Of a DNA stretch of 64,000 nt, positions 41,596 to 51,208 are shown piece by piece. The stretch covers positions 1-64,000 of the forward strand of contig JAGBVR010000003.1 in assembly GCA_017630215.1 (NCBI GenBank). The letters are read 5' to 3'. The position numbers and the translations under genes were made by a program. This stretch comes from Bacteroidales bacterium. Its GTDB lineage: Bacteria; Bacteroidota; Bacteroidia; Bacteroidales; UBA932. The notes under the pieces are model-generated. The model was not told the origin of the DNA, ran no database searches, and saw only the letters and a list, made by a program, of their open reading frames with translations. Numbering within the stretch: position 1 is the stretch's first letter; every line of letters starts with the position of its first letter.

Positions 41596-42582
41596 ATGAA
41601 AGGTATGACGACTGAAGCAAGTGCGACATTGATGATTATTGTCCTATGCTGGATTCTGCTGATAATAGCGGATGCGGCTGTGGGAGGATTGCTGAAACTG
41701 GTGTCTGGTATTCCGTTCAGGAAGGCTTTCGTCTGGGGACTGCTGAGTCTGCTGATACCGCCTCTGGCAATCAGCTACGGAGCACTGATTGAAAGGAACT
41801 GTTTCAGGATCAAGAAAGTAAGCATATCCTTCGAGAACCTGCCGGAAGCATTTGACGGCTATCGGATTGTGCATATTTCTGATATTCATGCCCGTTCGTT
41901 CATCGGCAGGGAGAAGAATCTGGCCAAAGGCATTGACAAGATCAATCGATTGAACCCTGATATCACAGCCTTCACCGGCGATTTGATAACATTGGCTCCT
42001 GACGAGCTTGACAGCCTTGCACCGATACTCAGCCGCATCAAGTCGAAAACCTTTTCCGTCCTGGGAAATCATGATTACAGCATTTATTCGCATGCGTCGG
42101 AACAAGAGCGCCAGGTACACCTTGAGGATTTGATAGCCAGAAAGAATGAGATGGGATGGGAACTATTGCTTGACGAGCACAGGATAATCAGCAAAGGTAC
42201 TGATTCGATTGCCATTATCGGAGTCCAGAACACTTCCCCTTCGAGACATTTCCCGTCAAAAGGAGACCTGAAGAAAGCCTCCAAGGGTACCGAAGGAATG
42301 TTCCGCATTGTCCTGAGCCACGACCCGATGCATTGGGAAAACGAAATTCTCGGGCAGGACTATCCCCTCACCCTCTCCGGACACACACATGCAATGCAGC
42401 TTTCCCTTCTGGGATGGAGTCCGAGCAGTATGCTTTTCGACCAATACCGTGGTCTCTACACAACAGGCTGCCAGTCACTCTATGTCAATCCCGGACTTGG
42501 AGAGACAATATTCCCGGCACGCATAGGTGTACGTCCGGAAATCACTGTGATTACCCTTAATCGTCGAGCTGGAAATCGTTGA
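41596..42582 (+). CDS. Membrane-anchored metallophosphoesterase
   Basis: A 328-residue calcineurin-like phosphoesterase with two N-terminal transmembrane segments (about 10-30 and 40-65). All metal motifs are visible: ISDIHARSF, FTGDLIT, LGNHDYSIYSH, VLSHDP and SGHTHAMQ. It resembles YkuE-like enzymes; substrates (UDP-diacylglucosamine-type lipids or other phosphoesters) are not determinable. The ATG at 41596 is used; 41605 (MTTEAS) is also possible. The 5' leader would be very short after the -7 box. Confidence 0.87.
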   Translation: MKGMTTEASATLMIIVLCWILLIIADAAVGGLLKLVSGIPFRKAFVWGLLSLLIPPLAISYGALIERNCFRIKKVSISFENLPEAFDGYRIVHISDIHARSFIGREKNLAKGIDKINRLNPDITAFTGDLITLAPDELDSLAPILSRIKSKTFSVLGNHDYSIYSHASEQERQVHLEDLIARKNEMGWELLLDEHRIISKGTDSIAIIGVQNTSPSRHFPSKGDLKKASKGTEGMFRIVLSHDPMHWENEILGQDYPLTLSGHTHAMQLSLLGWSPSSMLFDQYRGLYTTGCQSLYVNPGLGETIFPARIGVRPEITVITLNRRAGNR

Positions 42583-42585
42583 AAA

Positions 42586-42623
42586 CTCGCGCAAAACCAC
42601 CAAAAGTCAATAAAACGCGCGAG
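42586..42623. repeat. CTCGCGC inverted repeat
   Basis: CTCGCGC (42586-42592) pairs with GCGCGAG (42617-42623) around A-rich spacers, and AACTCGCG recurs after it (about 42635-42642). It resembles the REP-like elements elsewhere in the window. A -7 box, TATATTTG at 42663-42670, follows for the gene at 42695. Confidence 0.5.
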
Positions 42624-42694
42624 AAATCAGCAAAAACTCGCGTGGGATCAATCGTGACTTCCTATATTTGCGACATTAAGATAATTGATTCCAT

Positions 42695-43771
42695 ATGATA
42701 CGTTTAGGGATTTTAATGATATCGTGCATCTTCAGTATTGCGGGGATGCTGTATACCCCTCGGGTAGGAAAGAGTGTCCGTCCTGAGATGAGTACGCTGG
42801 CTGTTGAAGACAGGGGCGGATATGAGTGTCGTTATGTCGAGTTCGCTGTCGGGAAGAATGGTAACGGCAAAGAGCGAATCAGGGCATATCTGCTTGTGCC
42901 TGAGGATGGTTTGAAACATCCTGCCATAGTGATGCTTCACGATCATGGAGCCAGGTTCGACATCGGCAAGGAGAAGCTGGTGAAGCCGATAGCTTCCATA
43001 CTTGAGAAGGGTGAAGACGACCATATCATGAGATCATCCAGGCAGTGGATAGACAAGAATTTCGACGGAGTATATCTTGCAGACTCGCTCGCGTCACTCG
43101 GCTATGTAGTGCTGGTAGCAGACGCGCTATATTGGGGAGAGAGGTCTTCTGAAGATGCCCAGCGCTGGTCCGAACTCACATATGGAACAGCACAAAAGGA
43201 TAAGGCGACAAAGGACACGATAAAGGCACTCAAGAACAGGGTCTATGACGGTCAGGAGGAACTATACAATGAACTTTATGCCCGAGATATAATCTGGGCA
43301 GAGAAGATGCTCAGAGATGACGTGGCTTCCGTAAGACTGTTGAAATCGCTTCCATATGTGGACAAAGAGAGGATAGGCGCATTCGGATTCTCAATGGGGG
43401 CACACAGATGCTGGATGCTCGCTGCTTTCTGCAGGGACATCAGATGTGGTGTGGCTTTGTCTTGGATGACGACGCTTGACAGGGAGGAAAGGATGAAGGC
43501 ATCCGACTACTCTATGGCTGTGATGCCGATGCGCGAAAAGATGGATTTCGGTGATATAGGACAATTCCTGGCTCCAAAACCTATGATGTTCCTCTCCGGC
43601 ACAGAAGATCACCTGTTCCCGAAAGAAAAAGTGACCGTGGCATTCGAAAAGCTGAAGAGTCATTACAGCAACTGCCCGGAAAACCTTGAAACCCGATTCT
43701 TTGAGGGAGGACACCATTGCGGTAAGGATGTCCAGTCTGATATAGTCAGTTATTTCGAGGAAAACCTATAG
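42695..43771 (+). CDS. Alpha/beta hydrolase (dienelactone hydrolase-like)
   Basis: A 358-residue alpha/beta hydrolase with an N-terminal hydrophobic segment (MIRLGILMISCIFSIAGML), probably a signal peptide or anchor. The nucleophile is Ser in GAFGFSMGAHRC, the acid Asp in FLSGTEDHLFP and the base His in FEGGHHCGKD. An insertion (about 100-190) covers the active site, as in acyl-sugar esterases and dipeptidyl-like hydrolases. Substrate unknown. It is next to the pectin locus but convergent with it and has its own promoter (42663-42670), so membership is uncertain. Confidence 0.8.
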   Translation: MIRLGILMISCIFSIAGMLYTPRVGKSVRPEMSTLAVEDRGGYECRYVEFAVGKNGNGKERIRAYLLVPEDGLKHPAIVMLHDHGARFDIGKEKLVKPIASILEKGEDDHIMRSSRQWIDKNFDGVYLADSLASLGYVVLVADALYWGERSSEDAQRWSELTYGTAQKDKATKDTIKALKNRVYDGQEELYNELYARDIIWAEKMLRDDVASVRLLKSLPYVDKERIGAFGFSMGAHRCWMLAAFCRDIRCGVALSWMTTLDREERMKASDYSMAVMPMREKMDFGDIGQFLAPKPMMFLSGTEDHLFPKEKVTVAFEKLKSHYSNCPENLETRFFEGGHHCGKDVQSDIVSYFEENL

Positions 43772-43794
43772 GCTGTCATTTACAAACATAAAAA

Positions 43795-43832
43795 AATCCG
43801 GCTCGAGGCGGCAAAGACACCCGAGCCGGATT
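43795..43832 (-). terminator. uxaC terminator
   Basis: AATCCGGCTCG (43795-43805) pairs perfectly with CGAGCCGGATT (43822-43832). Read leftward it is followed by a run of Ts (the complement of AAAAAA before 43797), so it ends the regulator-uxaC transcript. It may also act on the convergent hydrolase gene. Confidence 0.85.
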
Positions 43833-43849
43833 ATCATATAGATCCAATG

Positions 43850-45289
43850 CTAAAAGTTGAAATATCTTTCTGCGTTGTTATAAGATATATCCTTGACCAT
43901 CTGATGGATAAATGCCATCTCACTCTTAGGAAGCTTGCCGTTCTTGAGGTCCTCTCCAAGGATGTTGCAGAGGATTCTGCGGAAATACTCGTGACGAGGG
44001 TATGAAAGGAAGCTTCGCGAATCGGTAAGCATACCGACAAATCTGCTTAGGAGTCCGAGAGCAGAGAGAGCGTTGATCTGCTTCTTCATTCCATCCTCCT
44101 GATCGAGGAACCACCAGCCGGAACCGAGCTGGATCTTACCCGGGCATGTGCCGTCATTGAATGTATATGCCATAGTAGCCAGCACTTCATTGTCCTTTGG
44201 ATTAAGGTTGTAGAGGATGGTCTTCGTCAGCTTGTCTTCCATCGCCAGTGTGTTAAGGAATTTATGTCCGGCTGCAGCACAAGCGACATCATGAATTGCA
44301 TCATAACCGGTGTCAGGACCAAGGATATTGAACATTCTGGTGTTGTTGTCGCGGATTGCTCCGATATGGAACTGCTGCGCCCAGCCCTTCTCATGATCCA
44401 TGCGTGCGAAGTCCAGAAGGATTGCACTCTTGAACTTGAGAGTCTCTTCGGCAGTAGGTTTCTTTCCCTTGAGTGTGTTGCGGAATATCTTGTCAATCTC
44501 TTCGAGTTCAAAATCCTCGGCATAGAAATTCTCCAGACCGTGATCCGATATGCGGCAGCCCATCTCATGGAAAAAGTCCTGACGTTTGCGCAGGGCATCC
44601 AGAAGGTCCTGGTAATTATTGATTTCCATACCGGCAGCTGCGCTCAGTTTCTTGATGTACGCGATATACTGCTCCGGCTTTTCCACTACCATAGCCTTGT
44701 CAGGACGCCATGTAGGAAGGACCTTGGTTCCAAACGGGTTCTCCTGTATCTGCTTATGATATTCAAGGCTATCTGCCGGATCGTCGGTAGTACATACGAC
44801 TCTGACATCAAACCTTCTCATAAGAGCCTGTCCTCTATATTCTTCTGTCTGCAGTTTTGCTGTACATTCGTCATATATCGCCCTGGCTGTTGAGGGATTC
44901 AGCAGGTCATACACACCGAAAATCCTGGCGAGTTCAAGATGAGTCCAATGATAAAGAGGGTTCCTCATTGTGTACGGTACAGTTTCAGCCCACTTTTCAA
45001 ACTTCTCATAACTGCCTCGTGCACCTGTTATGAATTCCTCAGGTACACCGTTGCCCCTCATGGCTCTCCACTTATAGTGGTCACCACCAAGCCATACCTC
45101 AGTCAGATCCTTGAACTGATGGTTGGCTGCTATCATCTCAGGCACAAGGTGGCAGTGGTAGTCGATGATAGGCATCTTTTCCGCACTATCGTGATAAAGT
45201 TCACGGGCGAAATCATTCGTAAGCATGAAATCGTCGTTGATGAAAGTCTGGCCCTTGACCAGGTCTTCAAGTTTTGAAATCACATCCAT
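43850..45289 (-). CDS. uxaC: Uronate isomerase
   Basis: A 479-residue enzyme converting D-galacturonate to D-tagaturonate and D-glucuronate to D-fructuronate. Family features: IIDYHCHLVPEMIA with metal-binding His, GGDHYKWRAMR near residue 80, and WRPDKAMVV. C-terminal RFVGMLTDSRSFLSYPRHEY is diagnostic of UxaC. ATG at 45289; homologues start about ten residues later, so the first residues are unsure. It follows the regulator gene by 22 bp and ends at the terminator at 43795-43832. Confidence 0.96.
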   Translation of the reverse strand: MDVISKLEDLVKGQTFINDDFMLTNDFARELYHDSAEKMPIIDYHCHLVPEMIAANHQFKDLTEVWLGGDHYKWRAMRGNGVPEEFITGARGSYEKFEKWAETVPYTMRNPLYHWTHLELARIFGVYDLLNPSTARAIYDECTAKLQTEEYRGQALMRRFDVRVVCTTDDPADSLEYHKQIQENPFGTKVLPTWRPDKAMVVEKPEQYIAYIKKLSAAAGMEINNYQDLLDALRKRQDFFHEMGCRISDHGLENFYAEDFELEEIDKIFRNTLKGKKPTAEETLKFKSAILLDFARMDHEKGWAQQFHIGAIRDNNTRMFNILGPDTGYDAIHDVACAAAGHKFLNTLAMEDKLTKTILYNLNPKDNEVLATMAYTFNDGTCPGKIQLGSGWWFLDQEDGMKKQINALSALGLLSRFVGMLTDSRSFLSYPRHEYFRRILCNILGEDLKNGKLPKSEMAFIHQMVKDISYNNAERYFNF

Positions 45290-45311
45290 ATGAATATAAA
45301 TTGGTTATTGT

Positions 45312-46454
45312 TTACTTAAGCTGTTTCCTGTACTCACTAGGAGTAATACCCTTGTATTTTCTGAATATAGTCGAAAAATTACTGCTGTCAATAAATCCGG
45401 ACCGGTCCGCAGCAATGCTTATAGGCAAATCTGTCGCTTCCAGAAGATGACAGAAATGATCCAATCTCAATTTCATAATATAAGAAGTTATTGTATGTGG
45501 GTACATTTCCTTCTTGAATTTCATCTCAATGGCCCTTCTGGAAAGAGGGATGAACGACGTAAGCTTGCTTATATCTATTTCCTGAGTATAGTTACGTGAA
45601 ATAAATTCAACTATATCGCGGATATATGGGTCAGATATCACCCTTCGTTTTGTCGACATTCTTTCCACAACTCCGATTGCTTCCACAGCAATTCTTGCCG
45701 GCCAGGTCTTCTTCTGGTTTACCATCTGGAACAGGGCCTCAGCGATTTCATATCCGTGCTTTTCGAAATTGAGCTTGATAGAAGACAAGGTAGGAGACGA
45801 TATATTGCACATGAATTCATCATTATCGACACCAAGAAGCGAGATATCGTCAGGAATCCTGATTCCTTCCATCTGACAGATCTCAGTCACCTGTCTTGCC
45901 ATAAAATCATTGCATGCAAGCAAAGCTACGGGCTTGGGAAGTGCGCGAAGCCAGTCGGTTATCTCACTGATTTCATCCTTGAAATCTTCGACATCATACC
46001 GATAAGTAAAGGCCTTGAGTGACGAGACTATCTGTTCACTATATCCTTCATATCTTGACATTGACCAAATGATGTCTTTCATTCCTATGAATGCATAGTT
46101 GCTGAATTTCTGCTCAATGAAAAACCTGGCGGCATACGCTCCGAATTCCTTATAGTGACCGGTAAGCATCGGAAACTCATCGTACACCCTTTTATAGGTA
46201 CGGAGGAAGATAGGTATGTTCAACTTCCTGGCCTCTTCAACATTGATATTATGCCACAGTCCGATGATTGCATCAACCTTGAATTTCTTTGCGAGCTTGA
46301 TGATCTCGATGGAATTGTCTCTGGTCTGGGAAATCAGATGGGACATAGGATAGAATATACATCCTCCCTGCGTATCCGCATACTTGACGAAACCATTCAG
46401 GAAACGTCTCTCCGACTCTTGCGAGTAGTCTGTAAGCAGGAGAATCTTGATCAT
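45312..46454 (-). CDS. XylR-type AraC family regulator of the uronate locus
   Basis: A 380-residue regulator with a periplasmic-binding-protein-like (LacI-type) sensor domain (about 1-265, with FLNGFVKYADTQGG, LLACNDFMARQVTEICQMEG, ISLLGVDNDEFM). An AraC-type double HTH follows (about 280-380, with RRAIEMKFKKEMYPHTITSY and ISIAADRSGFIDSSNFSTIF). This is the layout of E. coli XylR. Position with uxaC and divergent from uxaB suggests it senses galacturonate or a derivative; this is inference. Candidate operator at 46539-46567. Confidence 0.88.
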   Translation of the reverse strand: MIKILLLTDYSQESERRFLNGFVKYADTQGGCIFYPMSHLISQTRDNSIEIIKLAKKFKVDAIIGLWHNINVEEARKLNIPIFLRTYKRVYDEFPMLTGHYKEFGAYAARFFIEQKFSNYAFIGMKDIIWSMSRYEGYSEQIVSSLKAFTYRYDVEDFKDEISEITDWLRALPKPVALLACNDFMARQVTEICQMEGIRIPDDISLLGVDNDEFMCNISSPTLSSIKLNFEKHGYEIAEALFQMVNQKKTWPARIAVEAIGVVERMSTKRRVISDPYIRDIVEFISRNYTQEIDISKLTSFIPLSRRAIEMKFKKEMYPHTITSYIMKLRLDHFCHLLEATDLPISIAADRSGFIDSSNFSTIFRKYKGITPSEYRKQLK

Positions 46455-46538
46455 CTGTTTTCGCTTATGTCCGGTTACAGGTCCTTAATGAGTGCTAAAT
46501 TAAGTAAAAATTGTAAAAAACAATAAAAAGCGCATCCG

Positions 46539-46605
46539 ATTTTCGTTTTAAAAGAATTATTTTCGTTAACAATAGACCGTTATGACCCGCACACTTTTAA
46601 ATTTG
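46539..46605 (+). promoter_or_regulatory. Candidate regulator operator and uxaB promoter
   Basis: ATTTTCGTT occurs exactly twice, at 46539-46547 and 46559-46567, in direct orientation with 20 bp between starts (two helical turns), as expected for AraC-type half-sites. The -7 box TAAATTTG (46598-46605) follows, with the ATG of uxaB at 46649. The second half-site lies about 30 bp before the -7 box, a position suited to activation. Confidence 0.6.
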
Positions 46606-46648
46606 CAGAAACATCATAACCAAGCAACACTAAAACCGGTGACTCATC

Positions 46649-48085
46649 ATGAAAGAGCTCAACAGAAAGACGGCCAATGCCGCAAAATACCCTACCAAGG
46701 TAATTCAGTTCGGAGAAGGTAATTTCCTCCGCGCATTCGTAGATTGGATCATATGGAACACAAACAAAACGACCGGCTTCAATGCAGGAGTAGTTGTGGT
46801 TCAGCCTATCGAAAGAGGAATGGTAGATATGCTGAATTCACAGGATGGTCTGTACCACGTGAACCTCCAGGGAATCGACAAGGGGCAGCCTGTTGACTCG
46901 ATAGAAATGATAGACGTGATCAACGGAGGCCTCAATCCATATACCCAGAACGAAGAATTCATGGCCCTGGCAGAAAATCCGGACATCAGATTCGTCATTT
47001 CAAATACAACCGAAGCCGGAATCGCCTTCGATCCGGCATGCAGGCTCGAAGACAAACCGGCATCATCATATCCGGGAAAGCTCACCCAGCTGCTTTACCG
47101 CAGATACGAGCATTTCAATGGGGACATGACCAAAGGATTCATAATTCTACCTTGCGAGCTGATATTCCTCAACGGAAAGGAGCTCAAGAAGTGCATACAC
47201 CAATATATCGACCTCTGGAACCTCGGAGACGGCTTCAAGGCATGGTTCGAGCAGGCATGCGGCGTATACTGCACACTTGTCGACCGAATCGTGCCCGGCT
47301 ATCCTAAGGATACGATCGACCAGATTCATGAGCGCATCGGCTTCAAGGATAACCTCGTGGTCAAGGGAGAGATCTTCCACCTGTGGGTAATCGAGGCTCC
47401 GGAATCCGTAGCAGAGGAATTCCCTGCAGACAAGGCCGGTCTGAACGTGCTCTTTGTTCCAAGCGAGGCCCCATACCACGAAAGAAAGGTAACCTTGCTC
47501 AACGGACCACATACGGTACTTTCTCCAGTAGGATATCTTTCCGGATTGGATACCGTGAAGGAATGCGTCGAAGATCCGGAAGTAGGACAATTCGTCAGGA
47601 AGGTCATGTATGGAGAGCTTCTGGAGACCCTGAACCTTCCAAAGGAAGAACTTCTGGCCTTTGCCGACTCTGTAGTGGAGCGCTTCCTCAATCCATACGT
47701 AAAGCATTTCGTGACAAGCATCATGCTCAACTCGTTCCCTAAGTACAAGACACGCGACCTTCCTGGTCTGAAGACTTATCTGGAGCGCAAAGGCGAGCTT
47801 CCAAAGGGACTTGTCCTCGGCCTTGCAGCAATAATCACCTATTACAAGGGTGGCAAGAGAGGTGAAGTCGAGATCGTGCCGAACGACGATGCAGCGATCA
47901 TAGCACTCCTCAAGGATCTCTGGGCAGGCGGCGACATACGCAATGTGGCAGAAGGAGTACTGGCTGCTGAATTCATCTGGGGAGAAGATCTCAACAAGAT
48001 TCCGGGATTGACCGACCTTGTCACTACTTATCTGGAGCTCATACAGAACGAAGGCATGCGCGCCGCTGTCAAAACCATAATCTGA
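46649..48085 (+). CDS. uxaB: Tagaturonate reductase (altronate oxidoreductase)
   Basis: A 478-residue member of the mannitol dehydrogenase superfamily, reducing D-tagaturonate to D-altronate with NADH. It has FGEGNFLRAFVDW at the N-terminus, RFVISNTTEAGIAFDP, CELIFLNGKELKKCI and DRIVPGYPKD. The related fructuronate reductase UxuB has a different set, and UxaB is favoured by length, sequence and the neighbouring uxaA. First gene of the rightward pectin operon; its stop is four bases before uxaA. Confidence 0.94.
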   Translation: MKELNRKTANAAKYPTKVIQFGEGNFLRAFVDWIIWNTNKTTGFNAGVVVVQPIERGMVDMLNSQDGLYHVNLQGIDKGQPVDSIEMIDVINGGLNPYTQNEEFMALAENPDIRFVISNTTEAGIAFDPACRLEDKPASSYPGKLTQLLYRRYEHFNGDMTKGFIILPCELIFLNGKELKKCIHQYIDLWNLGDGFKAWFEQACGVYCTLVDRIVPGYPKDTIDQIHERIGFKDNLVVKGEIFHLWVIEAPESVAEEFPADKAGLNVLFVPSEAPYHERKVTLLNGPHTVLSPVGYLSGLDTVKECVEDPEVGQFVRKVMYGELLETLNLPKEELLAFADSVVERFLNPYVKHFVTSIMLNSFPKYKTRDLPGLKTYLERKGELPKGLVLGLAAIITYYKGGKRGEVEIVPNDDAAIIALLKDLWAGGDIRNVAEGVLAAEFIWGEDLNKIPGLTDLVTTYLELIQNEGMRAAVKTII

Positions 48086-48089
48086 CAAT

Positions 48090-49580
48090 ATGGATTTCAT
48101 AAGGATAAATGCGGCCGATAATGTGGCCGTCGCAATACACGATGTCGAGGCTGGAGCCAGCTTCGACATCAATGGTGTTTCAATCATAACACAGACCAAG
48201 GTGCCCGCAGGCCATAAAGTAGCTCTTGAAGATATGGATGAAGGTGCCGATATCATAAAATACGGCTTCCCTATCGGCCATCTTCTTGCTCCCGTGCAGA
48301 AAGGAGGACTGATCGACCATACAAACCTCAAGACAAATCTTGAAGGACTGCTGGACTACACATATGAACCGGATCTGACTGAAACAAAGCCTGCAGATAC
48401 TCCTGCATATTTCAAGGGATACAGAAGAAAGGACGGAAGAGCGGGAGTACGCAACGAGTTATGGATAATCCCGACTGTCGGATGCGTGAACGGTGTAGTT
48501 CAGAACATACAGAAACTTTTTGAAAAGGAGCTTGATCTGTATCCGTCGATTGAGAAAGTGATCGCTTTTCCACACAACTACGGCTGTTCGCAGCTGGGAG
48601 GTGACCACGAGAACACAAGGAATATCCTTGCTGATATGGTACATCATCCCAATGCTGCCGGCGTACTCGTCGTTGCTCTTGGATGCGAGAACAACCAGCT
48701 TGGTGCTTTCCGCGAACTCGTGGGCCCGGTCGATGAGACACGAGTGAAGTTTATGGAATCGCAGAAGATACAGGGAGACGAAGTGGAGTACGGACTCGGA
48801 CTTCTGCGCGAAATCGCAGCAGCTGCAAAGGATGACAGGCGGGAGGACGTACCTATAAGCGAACTTAAAGTCGGGCTCAAATGCGGAGGTTCTGACGGAT
48901 TCTCCGGCATTACTGCCAACCCTCTCCTGGGCAGATTCTCAGACTGGGTAGTAGCGCAGGGAGGAACTACAGTATTGACTGAAGTACCGGAAATGTTCGG
49001 AGCGGAGACCATCCTCATGGCCCGCTGCCAGGATGAGGCTACATTCGACAGAACCGTACATCTGATCAACGACTTCAAGGCTTACTTCATGAAGAATGAC
49101 CAGCCTGTATATGAGAATCCTTCACCGGGAAACAAGGCAGGAGGCATTTCGACTCTTGAGGAAAAATCATTGGGCTGCACTCAGAAGTCCGGAAGTTCCA
49201 TAGTCCGTGACGTCCTCCTGTACGGAGAGAGACTCAAGACAAAGGGCCTTAATCTGCTGAGTGCTCCGGGCAACGACCTGGTAGCATCCACAGCTCTTGC
49301 TGCTGCAGGATGCCAGATTGTCCTCTTTACTACAGGACGAGGTACTCCTTTCGGTACCTTCGTTCCAACAGCCAAGATCTCGACAAACAGCACTCTCGCT
49401 GCCAACAAGCCTCTATGGATCGACTTCAATGCAGGTGCGATAGTAGACGGGACTGAGGCCGAAGAAGTCGACAAGGCATTTATAGATTTTGTAATAGAGA
49501 CAGCTTCCGGAACTCTCGTCAACAACGAGAAGTCAGGATATAGCGAGATCGCGATATTCAAATCAGGAGTCACTCTATAG
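48090..49580 (+). CDS. uxaA: Altronate dehydratase
   Basis: A 496-residue iron-dependent dehydratase turning D-altronate into 2-keto-3-deoxy-D-gluconate. It combines the small N-terminal SAF domain (about 1-95, with AGHKVALEDMDEGADIIKYG and FPIGHLLAPVQKGG) with the large catalytic domain (KGYRRKDGRAGVRNELWIIP, KCGGSDGFSGITANP, GAPGNDLVASTALAAAG-like segment read as SAPGNDLVASTALAAAG). Together with UxaC and UxaB it completes the galacturonate-to-KDG route. Start ATG 48090. Confidence 0.95.
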   Translation: MDFIRINAADNVAVAIHDVEAGASFDINGVSIITQTKVPAGHKVALEDMDEGADIIKYGFPIGHLLAPVQKGGLIDHTNLKTNLEGLLDYTYEPDLTETKPADTPAYFKGYRRKDGRAGVRNELWIIPTVGCVNGVVQNIQKLFEKELDLYPSIEKVIAFPHNYGCSQLGGDHENTRNILADMVHHPNAAGVLVVALGCENNQLGAFRELVGPVDETRVKFMESQKIQGDEVEYGLGLLREIAAAAKDDRREDVPISELKVGLKCGGSDGFSGITANPLLGRFSDWVVAQGGTTVLTEVPEMFGAETILMARCQDEATFDRTVHLINDFKAYFMKNDQPVYENPSPGNKAGGISTLEEKSLGCTQKSGSSIVRDVLLYGERLKTKGLNLLSAPGNDLVASTALAAAGCQIVLFTTGRGTPFGTFVPTAKISTNSTLAANKPLWIDFNAGAIVDGTEAEEVDKAFIDFVIETASGTLVNNEKSGYSEIAIFKSGVTL

Positions 49581-49604
49581 GATTTACACTAAAACCTCGA
49601 AACT

Positions 49605-51206
49605 ATGACCATATTTAAAAGATTTGCGGCAGGAATCATTGCTTCACTTGCTTTGGCTTCTTGTAACTCCAGCTACGAGTTCGCATATCTCTATGAAGAC
49701 CTGCCTTTCGAAATGGAGCAGGTCACACGTCCTCAGATACCTGTCAGAGAAGTCGACATACGTGACTTCGGAGGAGTCGGAGACGGTGTAACCCTCAATT
49801 CCGAGGCATTTGCAAAAGCAATCGATGCACTGGCGGAAATCGGAGGCGGACGCCTTGTAGTTCCTACAGGCGTATGGCTCAGCGGACCTATCACATTGAA
49901 GGACAACATCGATCTCCACATCAGACCTGACGCGATCCTGCTTTTTTCGACAGACCGCGACCTCTACCCTATCGTGGAAACTGTCTTCGAAGGACTTGAC
50001 ACCAAGCGTTGCATATCTCCTATCAACGCTGTGGGAGCCAAGAACATAGCAATCACAGGAGGCGGAACAATCGACGGCAACGGTGATTCCTGGAGACAGG
50101 TAAAGAAATCGAAGATCGCTCCGTCGCAGTGGAAGAAGCTGCTTCAGAGCGGTGGATTCACCAATGAGAAGGGTGATGTATGGTACCCGGATTCGACTTC
50201 ATTCTATGGAGCTGTAGTCAGCGATGCCTTCAATGTTCCTCAAGGACTGACCACAGAAGAGGAGTGGAACAAAGTGAAGACCTACCTCCGCCCTGTAATG
50301 ATAAGTCTCATGAATTGTGAGAACGTGCTCCTGGAGGACTGTCTGTTCCAGAATTCTCCTTGCTGGAATATCCATCCTCTGATGTGCCGCAACGTGATCA
50401 TCAACAATGTGACCGTACGCAACCCGTGGTACTCGCAGAACGGTGACGGACTGGACGTCGATTCATGCGAGAACGTGCTCGTGATCAATTCAAGCTTCGA
50501 CGTCGGTGATGACGCTATATGCATCAAATCCGGAAAGGATGAAGACGGACGCAGAAGGGCAAGACCGTGCCGCAACCTTATAGTCGACAACTGCATAGTA
50601 TTCCACGGCCACGGCGGTTTCGTCGTGGGTAGCGAAATGTCAGGCGGAGTGGAAAACATCAAGGTATCCGACTGCCGTTTCCTCGGCACTGACGTAGGTC
50701 TGAGATTCAAGAGTTGCAGAGGCCGCGGAGGCGTCGTGAAGAATATCTACATCGAAGATATAGTAATGATGAACATTCCGACCGAACCTCTGCTCTTTGA
50801 CCTTCATTACGGAGGCAAGTCCGCAGTGGAAGCTGCAGCAGAAGGTGCCTCACCATTTGATGTGGCATTTGTCGAAGCTGACGAGACAACTCCTCAGTTC
50901 AGAGACATATATATCAAGGATGTGATATGCAGCGGCGCCGCAAGGGCAATGTACTTCAACGGAATTCCTGAAAAGAACATTGAAAACATCGTTGTGGAAA
51001 ACTGCGAGATCGTGTCAGAGAAAGGAGCAGACCTGCGTTACTCTACAGGTGTGATTCTGAAGGATGTAAAGATCACTCAGTCTGAGGGAGAGGGATTCAG
51101 CGTAGCAAATTGCAGCAACGTTATGATCGACGACTGCGTAGACGCTGCAGGAAAGGATATCCCGGAAGTATTCCAGTATAATTCTAAGAATGTAAGCATC
51201 GACTGA
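49605..51206 (+). CDS. GH28 polygalacturonase, lipoprotein
   Basis: A 533-residue GH28 family right-handed beta-helix. Lipoprotein signal ends LALASC (Cys20). The catalytic region has NGDGLD (about 279-284), GDDAICIKSG (301-310), FHGHGGFVVGSE (334-345) and the RFK triad (367-369), matching the NTD/DD/GHG/RIK sites of the family. The start of the domain is DIRDFGGVGDGVTLNSEAF. It hydrolyses homogalacturonan or oligogalacturonides; exo-action is common for this layout. 24 bp after uxaA, two bases before the esterase gene. Confidence 0.94.
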   Translation: MTIFKRFAAGIIASLALASCNSSYEFAYLYEDLPFEMEQVTRPQIPVREVDIRDFGGVGDGVTLNSEAFAKAIDALAEIGGGRLVVPTGVWLSGPITLKDNIDLHIRPDAILLFSTDRDLYPIVETVFEGLDTKRCISPINAVGAKNIAITGGGTIDGNGDSWRQVKKSKIAPSQWKKLLQSGGFTNEKGDVWYPDSTSFYGAVVSDAFNVPQGLTTEEEWNKVKTYLRPVMISLMNCENVLLEDCLFQNSPCWNIHPLMCRNVIINNVTVRNPWYSQNGDGLDVDSCENVLVINSSFDVGDDAICIKSGKDEDGRRRARPCRNLIVDNCIVFHGHGGFVVGSEMSGGVENIKVSDCRFLGTDVGLRFKSCRGRGGVVKNIYIEDIVMMNIPTEPLLFDLHYGGKSAVEAAAEGASPFDVAFVEADETTPQFRDIYIKDVICSGAARAMYFNGIPEKNIENIVVENCEIVSEKGADLRYSTGVILKDVKITQSEGEGFSVANCSNVMIDDCVDAAGKDIPEVFQYNSKNVSID

Positions 51207-51208
51207 CA

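Noticed and set aside
42695-43771. Assignment of the alpha/beta hydrolase to the pectin locus as a pectin esterase
   Set aside because: It has its own promoter, is convergent with uxaC and lacks a recognised pectin-esterase signature, so function is left open.
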